DNA of 64,000 bases from Denitratisoma sp. (GTDB lineage: Bacteria > Pseudomonadota > Gammaproteobacteria > Burkholderiales > Rhodocyclaceae). Below, piece by piece: positions 43,468-53,328 of the stretch. The position numbers were made by a program, and so were the translations under genes. Every line of letters begins with the position of its first letter. The first letter of the stretch is position 1. The stretch covers positions 2,036,058 to 2,100,057 of the forward strand of contig JAVSMO010000001.1 in assembly GCA_032027165.1 (NCBI GenBank). The letters run 5' to 3'. The notes beneath the pieces are model-generated. The model worked only from the letters and a program-made list of their open reading frames with translations, ran no database searches and had not been told where the DNA came from.

Positions 43468-43597
43468 CATCCCGCCCGGCGGGGTTGCACGCCGCAGGCG
43501 AACCGCGGATATCGCCTTGTGGCGGAGGACGGCGGCCGGTAAGCTGGCGCGACGACGCGACGGCCGCTCCCGGATCCCGCACTGCAGAAGAAATCGC

Positions 43598-44785
43598 ATG
43601 ATCTATTCCGCCATCCTGATTGCCTCGCTAGTGCTGCTGGCCGCCTTCGCGGTGGAGCGGCTCGGCCGCGCCACCGGCCTGCCGTCGGTCATCGTCATGA
43701 TCGGCATCGGGCTGGTCCTGAAGCCCCTGCTGGCGTCCTTGGGCTTTGAACTGGATGGCCTGGAGATGGTGGTACCGGTGCTGGGCACCGTCGGACTCGT
43801 CCTGATCGTCCTGGAAGGAGCGCTGGATATCCGCCTGCGCCGCGATGCGCTCCAGGCAGCCGGCGGCCCGATCGCCATGGCGACGGCCGGCTTCCTCTCG
43901 TGCGTGGCCGTATTCACCCTGCTGGCCGCCGCCATCCTGCCGCTGACGCTTTTCCAGGCAATGATTCTTGCCGTTCCTTTCTCCGTGATCAGCAGCGCGG
44001 TGGCGATCCCGAGCAGCGACTTCCTGCCAGCCAAGGGCCGGGAGTTCGTCGTCTACGAAAGCTCCGTTTCGGACATACTCGGCGTGCTGGTGTTTTTTGC
44101 CCTGGTGAATTCGGGCGGATCGGCCGGCGGCGCCTTGGCCGGACTTGTCGGCGGCGGTTTTCTGTCGCTGCTCCTGGCCATCGCCTTCTCGGTCGGCCTG
44201 GTGCTGCTGCTGATGCGGATCGACGGCCACATCCGCTTCATCCCCCTGCTCGCCGGCCTCTTCGGGCTGTATGCCGCTGGCAAGCTGCTGCACCTGTCGC
44301 CGCTCATCCTTGTCCTGCTCTTCGGGCTGGCGCTGAACAATCCGCGCATCATCACGCGCTTCAAGCCGTTCAAGGGCTGGATGGACGACACCTACGAGGA
44401 CACCCTGAACGGTTTCAAGGTGCTGGTGATGGAACTCACCTTCGCCGTGCGCGGCTTCTTCTTCATCCTGCTCGGCTACTGGACCGAAATTGCCGACCTG
44501 GCTGCGCCGCGCACCTGGCTCGCTGCCCTGGCGGTTCTGGCCGTGGTCTATGGCCTGCGCCACTTCATGCTGCGCGCGGCGAAGATCCCGCTCGCCGGCA
44601 CGCTCACCTGGCTGGCGCCGCGCGGCCTGATCACGGTGCTGCTGTACCTGGGGGCAAAGGAAGTGTTGGCCCTGCCCGGCTACCTGGACGGCGCCATCAT
44701 GCTGGTGGTGCTGATCTCGGCGGCCCTGATCGGCCTCTCCCGCTGGCAGGCGGCCAAGGCAGATTCCCCCCAGGCCCAAGGTTGA
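43598..44785 (+). CDS. CPA1-type Na+/H+ antiporter next to nhaR
   Basis: 395 residues, about 12 helices, no cytoplasmic C-terminal domain. VLGTVGLVLIVLEGALDIRLRRDAL, PFSVISSAVAIPSSDFL, FVVYESSVSDILGVLVFFALVN and APRGLITVLLYLGA follow the order of CPA1 antiporter motifs. The ion-binding pair, ND in NhaP proteins, reads SD in ESSVSD, which may mark a distinct subgroup. The ATG at 43598 is preceded by AGAAGAAATCGC. Position after nhaR suggests Na+-induced expression. It is convergent with the kinase gene at 44795, nine bases apart. Confidence 0.85.
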   Translation: MIYSAILIASLVLLAAFAVERLGRATGLPSVIVMIGIGLVLKPLLASLGFELDGLEMVVPVLGTVGLVLIVLEGALDIRLRRDALQAAGGPIAMATAGFLSCVAVFTLLAAAILPLTLFQAMILAVPFSVISSAVAIPSSDFLPAKGREFVVYESSVSDILGVLVFFALVNSGGSAGGALAGLVGGGFLSLLLAIAFSVGLVLLLMRIDGHIRFIPLLAGLFGLYAAGKLLHLSPLILVLLFGLALNNPRIITRFKPFKGWMDDTYEDTLNGFKVLVMELTFAVRGFFFILLGYWTEIADLAAPRTWLAALAVLAVVYGLRHFMLRAAKIPLAGTLTWLAPRGLITVLLYLGAKEVLALPGYLDGAIMLVVLISAALIGLSRWQAAKADSPQAQG

Positions 44786-44794
44786 GCTTCCCGA

Positions 44795-46753
44795 TCACCC
44801 CGGCGTTTTCGAGCGACAGCTTTCCAGCGCCGCGGCCAGCTCCCGGCAATTCTCCCAGCGCGCCGATTTGCGATGGCGCAGCGCCTTGGCGATGACGGCT
44901 TCGAGGCCGGGCGTTTCGAGCGTGCGGCGGGCACCGATCGGCGGCGCCTCTTCGGGCGCGGCACTCTCGAGATTAGGCAGCCATTCCTGCCCCGTCAGCA
45001 GGAAATAGCCGATGGCGCCGACGCCATACACCTCGCCGCGGATGTCGGCATCGGCCGGATCGCGGATGCGCTCGGGCGCGAGATAGCCCAGCGTGCCGAG
45101 CAGGCTGACTTCCCGCGTCAGCTGGTCGTGAAGGGCGGGATCGAGCGCTTTGGCAAGGCCGAAGTCGATCAGCTTCAGCGACACCTCGCCCTGCGCGTCG
45201 CGCGCGAGGAGCAGGTTCTCCGGCTTGACGTCACGATGCAGGACGCCGCGGTCGCAGGCGTGCTGGAGGATGCCGCAGAGGCGGATCAGCACTTCGCAGG
45301 CGAGGCCCTCCTCCATGGGACCATCGCGCGCGACGATGCGGTCGAGCGGCTCGCCGTCGAAGTACTCCATGGCATAGTAGGGACGGCCGTCCTCGATGTT
45401 GCCGATCTCGTATACCGCCGCGATGTCCGTGTGGCTGAGCGAGGCGAGCAGGCGCGCCTCGCGCTCGAAGCGCTGCTGGATTTCCTCGCGCTGGCCGCCC
45501 TTGACGATCTTCACCGCCGCCGGCCGCCCCAGCCGCTCGTGCGTGCCGAGAAAGACCTCGGCCATGCCGCCTTCGCCGATCTTTCGCTCCAGCCGGTAGG
45601 CGCCCACGCTCTGCCCCCTCTTCACCGGCACCACGCGACGCCAGAGGATGCCCGGCAGCATCGGGCCGAGGAAAACCGCCACCGCCAGCGTCAGCACCAT
45701 CACCCCCAGCTGCGTGTTGAGGATGGCAATGGTCTTGTAGGCCTCGGCTTCGCCAATCTCGACGGCGAGGCCGAGCTGATGCTCGTCCAGCCACTGCCAG
45801 GCGCCGATGACGGAATCGCCCGCGTAATTGCGATAGGGTGTGAGGAGGATGCCTTTCCTCTCACCGCCGGGCGCCGCGGCGGCCTGCAGCGCCCGCGCCG
45901 CCAGTTCGGTCGGCCGCGCCGTCGCCGCATGAATGCCCTGGTCGCCGTCGGGCGGCCGCACCATCACCCGTCCGAGCGCCGTCTGCCCGGGCGCCAGCAG
46001 GCCGCCTGCCTTCAGCCGGTCCTCGAAGCGGCTGTTGGACATCATCCTGCCGTCGCGGTCGAAGACGTAGGCTTCGCCCGTTGCACCCGGACGGGTGATT
46101 TCCAGCCGATGCGCGAACCCCTTGCCGGCATGGCGGCCGAGGCAGAGCACGGCAACCACCCGCCCGGACTCGTCGCGTAGCGGCGCCGCCGCCCAGACGA
46201 TGGCCGTATCGGGATTGGCCACGCCCGGCCCGGGGAGACGCTCCGCCTCGAACATCGGGCCGATGAAAACCTGCTCGCCGCGGAAAACCCGCGCCAGCCT
46301 CTCCCTGAAGGCCGGTGCAAGCCGCCTGCCGGTGTATTCCGGCACCAGTGAGGCCAGCAGGATGCCGTCGGGGGCGACGATGTTGGCCAGCGCCAGGTTG
46401 CCGTCCTCCAGGGCAGGCGCCAGGCGCTTGAGCAGCTCGCCGTGCAACCGCCGCTTTGTGGCGGCCGGCCCGCTGCGGGAACGGGCGATCAGCTCGCGTA
46501 CCAGGCGGCGCAGCTCTTCATCGCCTGCCCACTGCCGGGCGTCGTATTTCCGCGCCGAAATCCAGAAATCGATGAGCTCCGCCTGGGTGTCCAGCAGGCC
46601 GCCCAGATAGGTCCGGCGCGCCTCCCTGACGGCCGTCTGCACGTTGATGAAGGCCCAGACGGCGGCGGCGGCCGCAACGAGGGCGACCAGAATGGCGATG
46701 AGGGTATTCCGCCGCGTGAACTCGGAAAGCCAGCGATAGACGATCGGGCGCAT
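44795..46753 (-). CDS. Receptor Ser/Thr protein kinase with periplasmic Cache-like sensor
   Basis: 652 residues. Helix 1 (about 17-38), a periplasmic domain to about 345 with GATGEAYVFDRDGRMMSNSR (224-242), a double-Cache-like motif, helix 2 (about 348-370), then a Hanks kinase from 385: GEGGMAEVFLG glycine loop, Lys415, HRDVKPENLL (506-515), DFG at 530-532 and APE at 559-561; all catalytic residues are kept. Sensor-first topology is opposite to PknB, and there are no PASTA repeats. It is the last gene of the trehalose/osmotic operon, 21 bases after the amidotransferase. A paralogue with the same layout is at 56409. Its substrates are unknown; neighbouring channel and antiporter are candidates. 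Confidence 0.9.
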   Translation of the reverse strand: MRPIVYRWLSEFTRRNTLIAILVALVAAAAAVWAFINVQTAVREARRTYLGGLLDTQAELIDFWISARKYDARQWAGDEELRRLVRELIARSRSGPAATKRRLHGELLKRLAPALEDGNLALANIVAPDGILLASLVPEYTGRRLAPAFRERLARVFRGEQVFIGPMFEAERLPGPGVANPDTAIVWAAAPLRDESGRVVAVLCLGRHAGKGFAHRLEITRPGATGEAYVFDRDGRMMSNSRFEDRLKAGGLLAPGQTALGRVMVRPPDGDQGIHAATARPTELAARALQAAAAPGGERKGILLTPYRNYAGDSVIGAWQWLDEHQLGLAVEIGEAEAYKTIAILNTQLGVMVLTLAVAVFLGPMLPGILWRRVVPVKRGQSVGAYRLERKIGEGGMAEVFLGTHERLGRPAAVKIVKGGQREEIQQRFEREARLLASLSHTDIAAVYEIGNIEDGRPYYAMEYFDGEPLDRIVARDGPMEEGLACEVLIRLCGILQHACDRGVLHRDVKPENLLLARDAQGEVSLKLIDFGLAKALDPALHDQLTREVSLLGTLGYLAPERIRDPADADIRGEVYGVGAIGYFLLTGQEWLPNLESAAPEEAPPIGARRTLETPGLEAVIAKALRHRKSARWENCRELAAALESCRSKTPG

Positions 46754-46774
46754 CGCGAAAGGGGTTTCGCTGCG

Positions 46775-47551
46775 CTATGGACGCGCCGCCGCGAGGAAGG
46801 CCTCGAGGATCGGCGAGCAGTCGAGCAGCTCCATGCCGGCCTGTTGATGGAATTCGGGATGCCACTGCACGCCGAAGACGAAGCCGCGTCCCGTGCCGCG
46901 TATCGCCTCGACCACGCCGTCCTGCGAACTTGCCTCGACGGCCAGGTCGCGGCCGAGCCGGTTGACGGCCTGATGGTGGATCGACACGACCTGCCCGCCC
47001 GTCGCATCGCCGTACCAGCGCGCCAGCTGGCCCTTTTCGGCAAAGGCGACGGCGTGGGCGTTGCCGTCGTAGGCCTCGCTCTCGTGCGCCACCGCGCCCG
47101 GGCACTGCATCGGCAGGTCCTGGTAGAGCGAGCCGCCTAGGGCGACGTTGATGAGCTGCATGCCGCGGCAAATGCCGAGCACGGGTTTCCTCGCCTCCAT
47201 GAACTCGTGCAGCAGCTCCAGTTCGTAGGCATCGCGCACCGGATCGCCGCCCCATTCCGGACGCAACGGTTCCTCGCCGTAGGCACGCGGGCTGACGTCG
47301 GCGCCGCCCTGCAGGATCAGACCGTCGAGGTTCTCCGCGTAGTCGCGCAGGCGGATGTTGCTGCGCATGAGGATGCCGTCCTGCACCACCGAGGGCACCA
47401 TCAGGAGCAGCACGCCGCGCGACATGACCCACTGGGCGACCGACTGTTCGAGCACCTGCAGGGTCTTGCTGCGGATGCCGCGGGCGTCCTGCTCGGGATG
47501 GAAGATCCGCGCCGACAGGCCGATGCGGATGGGACGTCGCTTGCCGATCAT
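46775..47551 (-). CDS. Class I glutamine amidotransferase-like hydrolase (PuuD/peptidase C26)
   Basis: 258 residues. The nucleophile elbow [15 protein letters not shown] has Cys128, and the His-Glu pair is in GVQWHPEF (His231, Glu233); [18 protein letters not shown] and [13 protein letters not shown] are typical of the gamma-glutamyl-GABA hydrolase (PuuD) branch. The reaction would be hydrolysis of a gamma-glutamyl amide bond. The ATG at 47551 has AGGAGGTGACGGC before it. It overlaps the YbdK-type ligase gene by four bases, so a ligase that makes and a hydrolase that breaks gamma-glutamyl-type bonds are co-expressed; substrate unknown. Confidence 0.87.
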   Translation of the reverse strand: MIGKRRPIRIGLSARIFHPEQDARGIRSKTLQVLEQSVAQWVMSRGVLLLMVPSVVQDGILMRSNIRLRDYAENLDGLILQGGADVSPRAYGEEPLRPEWGGDPVRDAYELELLHEFMEARKPVLGICRGMQLINVALGGSLYQDLPMQCPGAVAHESEAYDGNAHAVAFAEKGQLARWYGDATGGQVVSIHHQAVNRLGRDLAVEASSQDGVVEAIRGTGRGFVFGVQWHPEFHQQAGMELLDCSPILEAFLAAARP

Positions 47552-48678
47552 GCCGTCACCTCCTCGCGAAAGCATCGCACCGCCGCGTCCACCACGCCCT
47601 CGACGCCGCCCTCCTCGGCATGCTGCCGCCGCAGGAAGCTCGCATGGTTGCCTTCGCCGGCGGCCACTTTGTAGAGCTCGTCGAGCGCGGCGCTGCTCTC
47701 CAGGGCTGCGGCATGCGGCTCGAGGCGGCGCAGCGTCGCCAGGATGTCTTCGCGCAGGGGCAGCGACTCGTTGGTCTTCGGATGCACCAGCATGCCGTCG
47801 AGGCCGAAGCGGCAGGCCTGGAAGCGGTTGTAGTTGTAAACCAGGTAGTCGTCCTCGGCGGGCGGCGCCTCGCTGCGCTCCAGCAGCATGCGGCACAGGG
47901 CCTGCAGGTAGCAGGCCAGCGCCGCGGCCCGCTCGACCGTCAGCGGAGTGTCGCAGACCCGCAGCTCGATGGTGCCGTATTCCGGCTTCGGCCGGATGTC
48001 CCAGTAGAAATCCTTCATGCTGTTGACCACGCCGGTCTTCTCCATCTTGGCGAAGTAGCCGCGCTCGAAATCCTCCCACTTCAGCAGGAAGGGCGCCCGC
48101 CCGGAGAGCGGGAAGGCGAACACCGAATTCAGCCGCGCCGAATCGAAGAGAGTGTCCACCCCCTGGAAGAAGGGCGACGAGGCCGACAGCGCGATGAAGT
48201 GCGGCAGGTAGCGGTTCAGCGAATGCAGCAGGTAGAGGCCCTCGTCGGCGGAGCCGCAGCCGATGTGCACATGCTGGCCGAACACCGTGAACTGCTTGGC
48301 GAGGTAGCCGTAGAGGCCGGACAGCTCCTTGAAGCGCGGCTTGGAAAAGATGCGCTGGTGAAACCAGCGCTGGAACGGATGGGTGCCGCCGCCGCACAGG
48401 CCGACGTTGAGGCGGTCGCCCGCCGCCACCAGCGCATCGCGCATCTGCCGCAGCTGCGCCAGCAGCGCTTCGTGGCGGGTGTGCACGTCGGTGGACACCT
48501 CGATCATGCTCTCCGTCATCTCCGGCTTGACGTCGCCGGGGAAGCGCCCGCGCGCCAGCAGGTGCAGCATATCGCTGGCCGAGGAGGACAGGTCGAAATC
48601 GGTCGGATTGACGAGCTGCAGCTCCAGCTCCACGCCCATGGTGAGGGCCTCGGCCTCCTTGAATGGTGCGAGCGGCAT
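47548..48678 (-). CDS. YbdK-type carboxylate-amine ligase (glutamate-cysteine ligase family 2)
   Basis: 376 residues. [17 protein letters not shown] opens the GCS2 domain (GVExE), followed by [32 protein letters not shown], and [14 protein letters not shown] near the end, all family landmarks for ATP and Mg2+ binding. Members join a carboxylate to an amine with ATP; E. coli YbdK has weak gamma-glutamylcysteine ligase activity, so the true substrate is open. It is two bases downstream of the antiporter gene and overlaps the amidotransferase start. In an operon with trehalose genes it might make a gamma-glutamyl osmolyte or redox metabolite. Confidence 0.9.
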   Translation of the reverse strand: MPLAPFKEAEALTMGVELELQLVNPTDFDLSSSASDMLHLLARGRFPGDVKPEMTESMIEVSTDVHTRHEALLAQLRQMRDALVAAGDRLNVGLCGGGTHPFQRWFHQRIFSKPRFKELSGLYGYLAKQFTVFGQHVHIGCGSADEGLYLLHSLNRYLPHFIALSASSPFFQGVDTLFDSARLNSVFAFPLSGRAPFLLKWEDFERGYFAKMEKTGVVNSMKDFYWDIRPKPEYGTIELRVCDTPLTVERAAALACYLQALCRMLLERSEAPPAEDDYLVYNYNRFQACRFGLDGMLVHPKTNESLPLREDILATLRRLEPHAAALESSAALDELYKVAAGEGNHASFLRRQHAEEGGVEGVVDAAVRCFREEVTA

Positions 48679-48680
48679 GG

Positions 48681-49871
48681 TCAGGTCTCCTCCTTGCGCT
48701 GCGTCTCGCCCGCCCAGACCAGCGCCCAGCGGGTCAGCAGCGGGCCGACGACCTCGAGCAGCAGGGCGACCGCCATGACGCCCGCCACGTCCTCGAGGAG
48801 GTCCAGCTTCAGGTGTCGCGTCTGCTCCAGCAGCAGGATGGCGAACGCCGACAGCGGCGTGAGCGCCAGCCCGGTCAACGCCCCCTTGCGCCAGGAGATG
48901 CCGCTCGGCTGCGCGAACAGCGTCGTCGCCAGCGTCTTCGCCAGCAGGCGCACCGCCACCACGGCAAGCGCGAGCTCGGCGCCGGCGAGGGCCTGGCGCC
49001 AGTCCAGGGTGGCGCCGACGTAGACGAACAGCAGCACCGTCAGCAGGTCGCCCAGCGCGCCGAAGTTGCGCTGCACCTGGGACAGCACCACGCGCCGCTG
49101 CCGCGCCACCAGGCCAAAGGCCAGCGCCGCCAGCAGCGGGGAAAACTTGAGCGCGTCGGTGAGCGCGGTGAGCAGCAGCACGGCGAGGGCGAAGACGACG
49201 GTGGCGTTGCGCGCCAATCCGCCGAGCAGCCGCAGCAGGCCCGGCACGGCGACGCCGAAGAGGGCACCCAGGCCGGCCGAGACCAGCACCACCACCAGGC
49301 TGTTCCAGACGGCCTCGAAGACGCCGCCGGCGCTGGACAACATCTCGTAGCCCACCACCGCCTTGAATACCACGAGGGCCAGCACGCAGTTGAAGGCGGA
49401 CAAATGCAGCGTGCGTTCCGTCACCTGGCCGGAACTGCGCGCCTCGTTCACCACCCGCAGCACGGCGGCGGGCGAGGTCGACATGGCGAGTGCCGAGAGC
49501 AGCAGGGCGGGCAGGGTCGGCACGCCCAGCGCCTGGGCGACGAGGAACACCGCGTAGAAGGTGCAAACGGACTCGACGACGCTGGTGAGGCCGAGCCATG
49601 GATTGGCACGCAGCCAGGCCAGGTTGATGCGGTAGCCCAGCTCGAACAGGATCAGGCCGAAAGCGACGTTGGCGAGCAGCGCCATCGCGCCGCCGCGCAC
49701 TTCCGGCAGCACGCCGGCCTGGCCGGCGGCGAGCAGGAAGCCGGCGATGCCGTAGCTGCTGATGCGGGGCAGGGCCAGCCAGCGGTGGCCCAGCTCTCCC
49801 GCCAGCCAGGCGACGGCCAGCGCCAGCGGCCAGGCGACCTGGCCCATCAGGTTGATCAGTGCTTCAGGCAC
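48681..49871 (-). CDS. CPA2-type cation:proton antiporter, short form
   Basis: 396 residues, about 12 helices, without RCK domain. [68 protein letters not shown] and [16 protein letters not shown] follow CPA2 organisation. The family QD or DD pair is not obvious; [17 protein letters not shown] stands at that place, so ion selectivity and even exchange mode may differ. It follows MscS by 21 bases and precedes the ligase by two. Likely an inner membrane Na+ or K+/H+ exchanger responding to osmotic change. Confidence 0.8.
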   Translation of the reverse strand: MPEALINLMGQVAWPLALAVAWLAGELGHRWLALPRISSYGIAGFLLAAGQAGVLPEVRGGAMALLANVAFGLILFELGYRINLAWLRANPWLGLTSVVESVCTFYAVFLVAQALGVPTLPALLLSALAMSTSPAAVLRVVNEARSSGQVTERTLHLSAFNCVLALVVFKAVVGYEMLSSAGGVFEAVWNSLVVVLVSAGLGALFGVAVPGLLRLLGGLARNATVVFALAVLLLTALTDALKFSPLLAALAFGLVARQRRVVLSQVQRNFGALGDLLTVLLFVYVGATLDWRQALAGAELALAVVAVRLLAKTLATTLFAQPSGISWRKGALTGLALTPLSAFAILLLEQTRHLKLDLLEDVAGVMAVALLLEVVGPLLTRWALVWAGETQRKEET

Positions 49872-49892
49872 GGTACCTCCTTCGGGCGCTTG

Positions 49893-50744
49893 TCATGCAT
49901 CCTTTGACGGCATGACCAGCTTGACGTGCGGAAAGGGGATTTCGATCCCTTCCCGGTCGAAGGCCATCTTGAGCCGGCGCAGGTATTCCCGGCGGACGTT
50001 CCACTGCTCGAGCGGCATCACCTTGAAGCGGCAGCGGATCACAACGGCGGAGTCCGCCCAGCGCTCGACGCCGGCCACCTCCAGGGCGTCGAGGATCTTC
50101 GCCGAGAACGCGGCGTCCCGCCGCAGCTCCTCGCCGACCTGGCGCATCACGGCGACGACGCGGTCGATGTCCTCGCCGTAGGAAACGCCGGCGTCGATGA
50201 CGGCCTGGGCGAAACCGAGGCTCATGTTGGTCACCACGGAAATGTTGCCGTTCGGCACGTAGTGCACATTGCCCGAATAGTCGCGCAGGCGCAGGTAGCG
50301 CAAGGTCAGTTCCTCGACCACGCCGGACTTGCCGCCGGCCTCGACGACGTCGCCGACGCGGATCTGGTTCTCCAGCAGCAGGAAGAAGCCGGTGAAGTAG
50401 TCCTTCACCAGGCTTTGCGCGCCGAAGCCGAGGGCGATGCCGACGACACCGGCGGCGCCGAGGATCGGCGCCACCGAGACGCCGAACTCGCCGAGGATGA
50501 GGATGCCGGCGACCACCGTCACCGCCACCGTGACGACATAGCGGATCACCCGCGACAGGGTCTGCACGCGGCGGCTGTCCTCGGCGCTCTCCTGGCGCGC
50601 CTCCACCGCCTGGCGCACGCGCCTGATGGCGCGCGGGATCAGGCGCAGCGCGAGGCCCGCCAGCAGCAGGATCAGCAGCACGCGGGCCGGCGTGGCCAGA
50701 TACGCCGGCAGCCCGGCGACGAAAGCGTCCAGCGTCTGTTTCAT
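49893..50744 (-). CDS. Small-conductance mechanosensitive channel (MscS family)
   Basis: 283 residues. Three helices: about 17-36, 62-85 and the pore helix with GAAGVVGIALGFGAQSLVKDYFTGFFLLLENQIRVGD, the MscS signature (Gly/Ala packing, then QxxxxNxxxG... and IRVGDVV). The beta domain YVPNGNISVVTNMS and the alpha/beta C-terminus (VIRCRFKVMPLEQWNVRREYLRRLK) complete the fold. It opens under hypo-osmotic shock to release solutes. The start shares one base with the stop of the GH15 gene (TGATG), so it is translationally coupled to trehalose metabolism genes. Confidence 0.93.
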   Translation of the reverse strand: MKQTLDAFVAGLPAYLATPARVLLILLLAGLALRLIPRAIRRVRQAVEARQESAEDSRRVQTLSRVIRYVVTVAVTVVAGILILGEFGVSVAPILGAAGVVGIALGFGAQSLVKDYFTGFFLLLENQIRVGDVVEAGGKSGVVEELTLRYLRLRDYSGNVHYVPNGNISVVTNMSLGFAQAVIDAGVSYGEDIDRVVAVMRQVGEELRRDAAFSAKILDALEVAGVERWADSAVVIRCRFKVMPLEQWNVRREYLRRLKMAFDREGIEIPFPHVKLVMPSKDA

Positions 50745-52531
50745 CAGAAGGCCTGGTCCCAGCGCACGCTCAGGCGGATCGCCGAATTGATCAGCCCGAC
50801 CATGCTGTAGGTTTGCACGAAATTCCCCCACTGCTCGCCGCTCCTCGGATCGATGTGCTCTGCGAGCAGGCCGTGGCGGTTGCGGCAGGCGAGCAGGCGC
50901 TCGAAGAGGGCACGCGCCTCGTCGCGCCGCCCCAGCGCCGACAAGGCATTGATGTACCAGAACGTGCAGATCAGGAAGGCGTTGGCAGGCTCGCCGAAAT
51001 CGTCCTTCTCGACGTAGCGGAAGATGAAATCGCCGCGCCGCAGCTCGCGCTCGACGGCGGCGACCGTGCCGGCGAAGCGCGGGTCCTCGGCATCCAGGAA
51101 ACCCACTTCGTTGAGCAGCAGCAGGCTGGCGTCCATGGAATTGCCGTCGAGGGTGGCGACGAAGCTGTTGAGCTTGTCGCTCCAGGCACGCTGGCTGACG
51201 ACGCGGTGGATGCGCTCGGCCTGGCTGTGCCAGTAATCCGCGCGCTGCGCCAGGCCGAGCCGGGTGGCGATTTTCGCCAGACGGTCGCAGGCGGCCCAGC
51301 ACATCACGCTGGAGAAGGTATGCACGCGGGCCGTGCCGCGCAGCTCCCACAGGCCGGCGTCCGGCTGGTCGTGCACCTGCACGGCGCGCTCGCCAAGGGC
51401 TTCGAGCCGATGGAACAGCGCCTCGTCGCCGCAGCGCACGAGGCGCCTGTCGAAGAAGACGTGGGTCGCCGTGAGGATGGCCGAGCCGTAGACGTCGTGC
51501 TGCACCTGGCGGTAGGCCTGGTTGCCGACGCGCACCGGCCCCATGCCGCGGTAGCCGGGCAGGGTGTCGATCTCGCACTCGTCGATGAGCGAACGGCCGT
51601 TGATGCGATAAACCGGCTGCAGCACGCCGTCCTTCGCGCCGGCGGCAATGTTCACGACGTAGCCGAGGTAGCGCTCCATGGTCTGCGTCGTGCCGAGGCG
51701 GTTGAGGGCGTTCACCACGAAATAGCCGTCGCGCAGCCAGCAGTAGCGGTAATCCCAGTTGCGCCCGCTGTCCGCCGCCTCGGGTATCGAGGTCGTCATG
51801 GCGGCAATGATGGCGCCGGAGTCGTCGTAGGCGTTGAGCTTGAGAGTAATGGCGGCGCGGATCACCGCCTCCTGCCATTCGTAGGGGATGCCGAGATAGC
51901 GCACCCACTCGCGCCAGTAGGCGGCCGTCTCCTCGGCGAAGCGCCGGCCGGTCTCGCCGACCGCGCCTTGCAGGGTCTCGTCCGGACCGAGGATCAGCGT
52001 CACCATGTCGTCCAGGAAGAACGGCGTCTCCTCGATGACGGCGGTCACCGAGGCGTCGGTGGTCAGGCGCAGCACCAGGTCGGGGGTAACGAAGCGGATA
52101 TGGTTGCTGCCCCAGGTCACGGCCGGACGCTCGCGGCCGTAGTCGTGGGCAGGACGCACGCGCAGCACGATGCGCGGGCTGCCGGAGAGCCGCCGCACCT
52201 GGCGCACCAGGGTCATGGGGGCGAACATGCGTCCATGCTGGCGGAAGCGCGGCGAGAAGTCGGTCACTTCCACCACGCCGCCGTGACGGTCATGCAGGCG
52301 GGTGACAAGGATCGCCGTATTGGTCAGGTACTCCTGTTCGGCATGGGTAAAGTCCAGCAGGTCGACCGCCATGAAGCCGAAACCCGACTCGTCGGTGCGT
52401 TCCCGCAGCAGCGAGCAGAACAGGGCGTCGCCGTCGAAGCGCGGGAAGCAGGCCCAGACGACCTCGGCCTTTTCGTCGAGCAGCGCGCCGATGCTGCTGT
52501 TGCCGATCAGCGCCAGATCCAGTGTCTTCAT
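50744..52531 (-). CDS. Glycoside hydrolase family 15 protein (glucoamylase/trehalase-like)
   Basis: 595 residues. N-terminal beta-sandwich (LDLALIGNSSIGALLDEKAEVVWACFPRFD) then the (alpha/alpha)6 barrel with NWDYRYCWLRDGYFVVNALNRLG, LPGYRGMGPVRVGNQAYRQVQHDVYG and, near the end, LLAEHIDPRSGEQWGNFVQTYSMVGLINSA. The Glu in DECEIDTLPGYRG and that in LAEHIDP are the expected acid and base. Known members cleave starch, dextrin or trehalose; GH15 trehalases are known in mycobacteria. Its ATG overlaps the otsB stop, which favours trehalose turnover, though a branched or maltodextrin substrate is possible. Start at 52531 avoids an extension that duplicates the otsB end in another frame. Confidence 0.9.
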   Translation of the reverse strand: MKTLDLALIGNSSIGALLDEKAEVVWACFPRFDGDALFCSLLRERTDESGFGFMAVDLLDFTHAEQEYLTNTAILVTRLHDRHGGVVEVTDFSPRFRQHGRMFAPMTLVRQVRRLSGSPRIVLRVRPAHDYGRERPAVTWGSNHIRFVTPDLVLRLTTDASVTAVIEETPFFLDDMVTLILGPDETLQGAVGETGRRFAEETAAYWREWVRYLGIPYEWQEAVIRAAITLKLNAYDDSGAIIAAMTTSIPEAADSGRNWDYRYCWLRDGYFVVNALNRLGTTQTMERYLGYVVNIAAGAKDGVLQPVYRINGRSLIDECEIDTLPGYRGMGPVRVGNQAYRQVQHDVYGSAILTATHVFFDRRLVRCGDEALFHRLEALGERAVQVHDQPDAGLWELRGTARVHTFSSVMCWAACDRLAKIATRLGLAQRADYWHSQAERIHRVVSQRAWSDKLNSFVATLDGNSMDASLLLLNEVGFLDAEDPRFAGTVAAVERELRRGDFIFRYVEKDDFGEPANAFLICTFWYINALSALGRRDEARALFERLLACRNRHGLLAEHIDPRSGEQWGNFVQTYSMVGLINSAIRLSVRWDQAF

Positions 52532-53328
52532 GCCATGTTCCCCCGCCGGCCGCCCCGGCAATCCGGGTCGCCCTCCAGGATCTGCGTCAGCCACGCACGC
52601 ACCGCCCGCACGTCATCGATGCGCCAGCGCGCAATGGTTTCGCCCTCGCCGACCTTGACCGAATCGCCGCCCAGATCGTTCACCACGCGGAATCCGTACT
52701 CGTCCGTCACGTCGTCTCCTACGAAAACCGGCCGCCGCCCGCGGAACGGCGGCTCCGACATGAATTCGGCGATGGCCGTGCCCTTGTCGCGGCCGGCCGG
52801 CTTCACTTCCATCACGCATTTGCCGGGCTGCAGGCTCACCGCGGCGCCGGCATCCGCAACGATGCGCCGAAGCGATTCCCGAACCCTGTCTTCCTGCCCG
52901 GGATTCAGCCTGAAGTGCACCGCCAGCGTCAACCCCTTGTCCTCGATGATCAGGCCCTGGCCGTCATCGAAGGTTCCCTTCACGAGCGCCTTCAGCCACG
53001 GCCAGTCCACGCCTTCGGGGGCATGGCTGTGAATGCCGCCGGCGGCATCGCGGCGCTCGAGTCCGTGCTGTCCCGCGATGGACAGGCGCAGGCCGGGGAA
53101 CAAGGCGTCGACATCGGCAACGCGCCGCCCGCTGATGAGGGCCACCGCACCGCCGGTGCAATCGTGGAGGCGGCGGATCATGTCGATGAGCGTCGCGTCG
53201 ACCTGCACGCCGGAAGGCGTTTCGGCAATTTCCAGCAGGGTGCCGTCGATGTCGAGGAAATAGGCCCGATCCGCATCCGCCGCCGGCAGGGCCATGGATG
53301 TGCCGCTCAGGCTTGTGGCTTCGGCCAT
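52528..53328 (-). CDS. otsB: Trehalose-6-phosphate phosphatase
   Basis: 266 residues, HAD superfamily. AYFLDIDGTLLEIAETP has the nucleophile Asp, VALISGRRVADVDALFPG motif II, GKCVMEVKPAGRDKGTAI the conserved Lys, and VFVGDDVTDEYGFRVVND the metal-binding acidic pair, with the cap between. It converts trehalose 6-phosphate to trehalose in the cytoplasm. AAAAAGGAAGA just before the ATG at 53328 supports the 22-base overlap with otsA; an ATG at 53295 lacks such a site. It overlaps the GH15 gene by four bases. Confidence 0.95.
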   Translation of the reverse strand: MAEATSLSGTSMALPAADADRAYFLDIDGTLLEIAETPSGVQVDATLIDMIRRLHDCTGGAVALISGRRVADVDALFPGLRLSIAGQHGLERRDAAGGIHSHAPEGVDWPWLKALVKGTFDDGQGLIIEDKGLTLAVHFRLNPGQEDRVRESLRRIVADAGAAVSLQPGKCVMEVKPAGRDKGTAIAEFMSEPPFRGRRPVFVGDDVTDEYGFRVVNDLGGDSVKVGEGETIARWRIDDVRAVRAWLTQILEGDPDCRGGRRGNMA

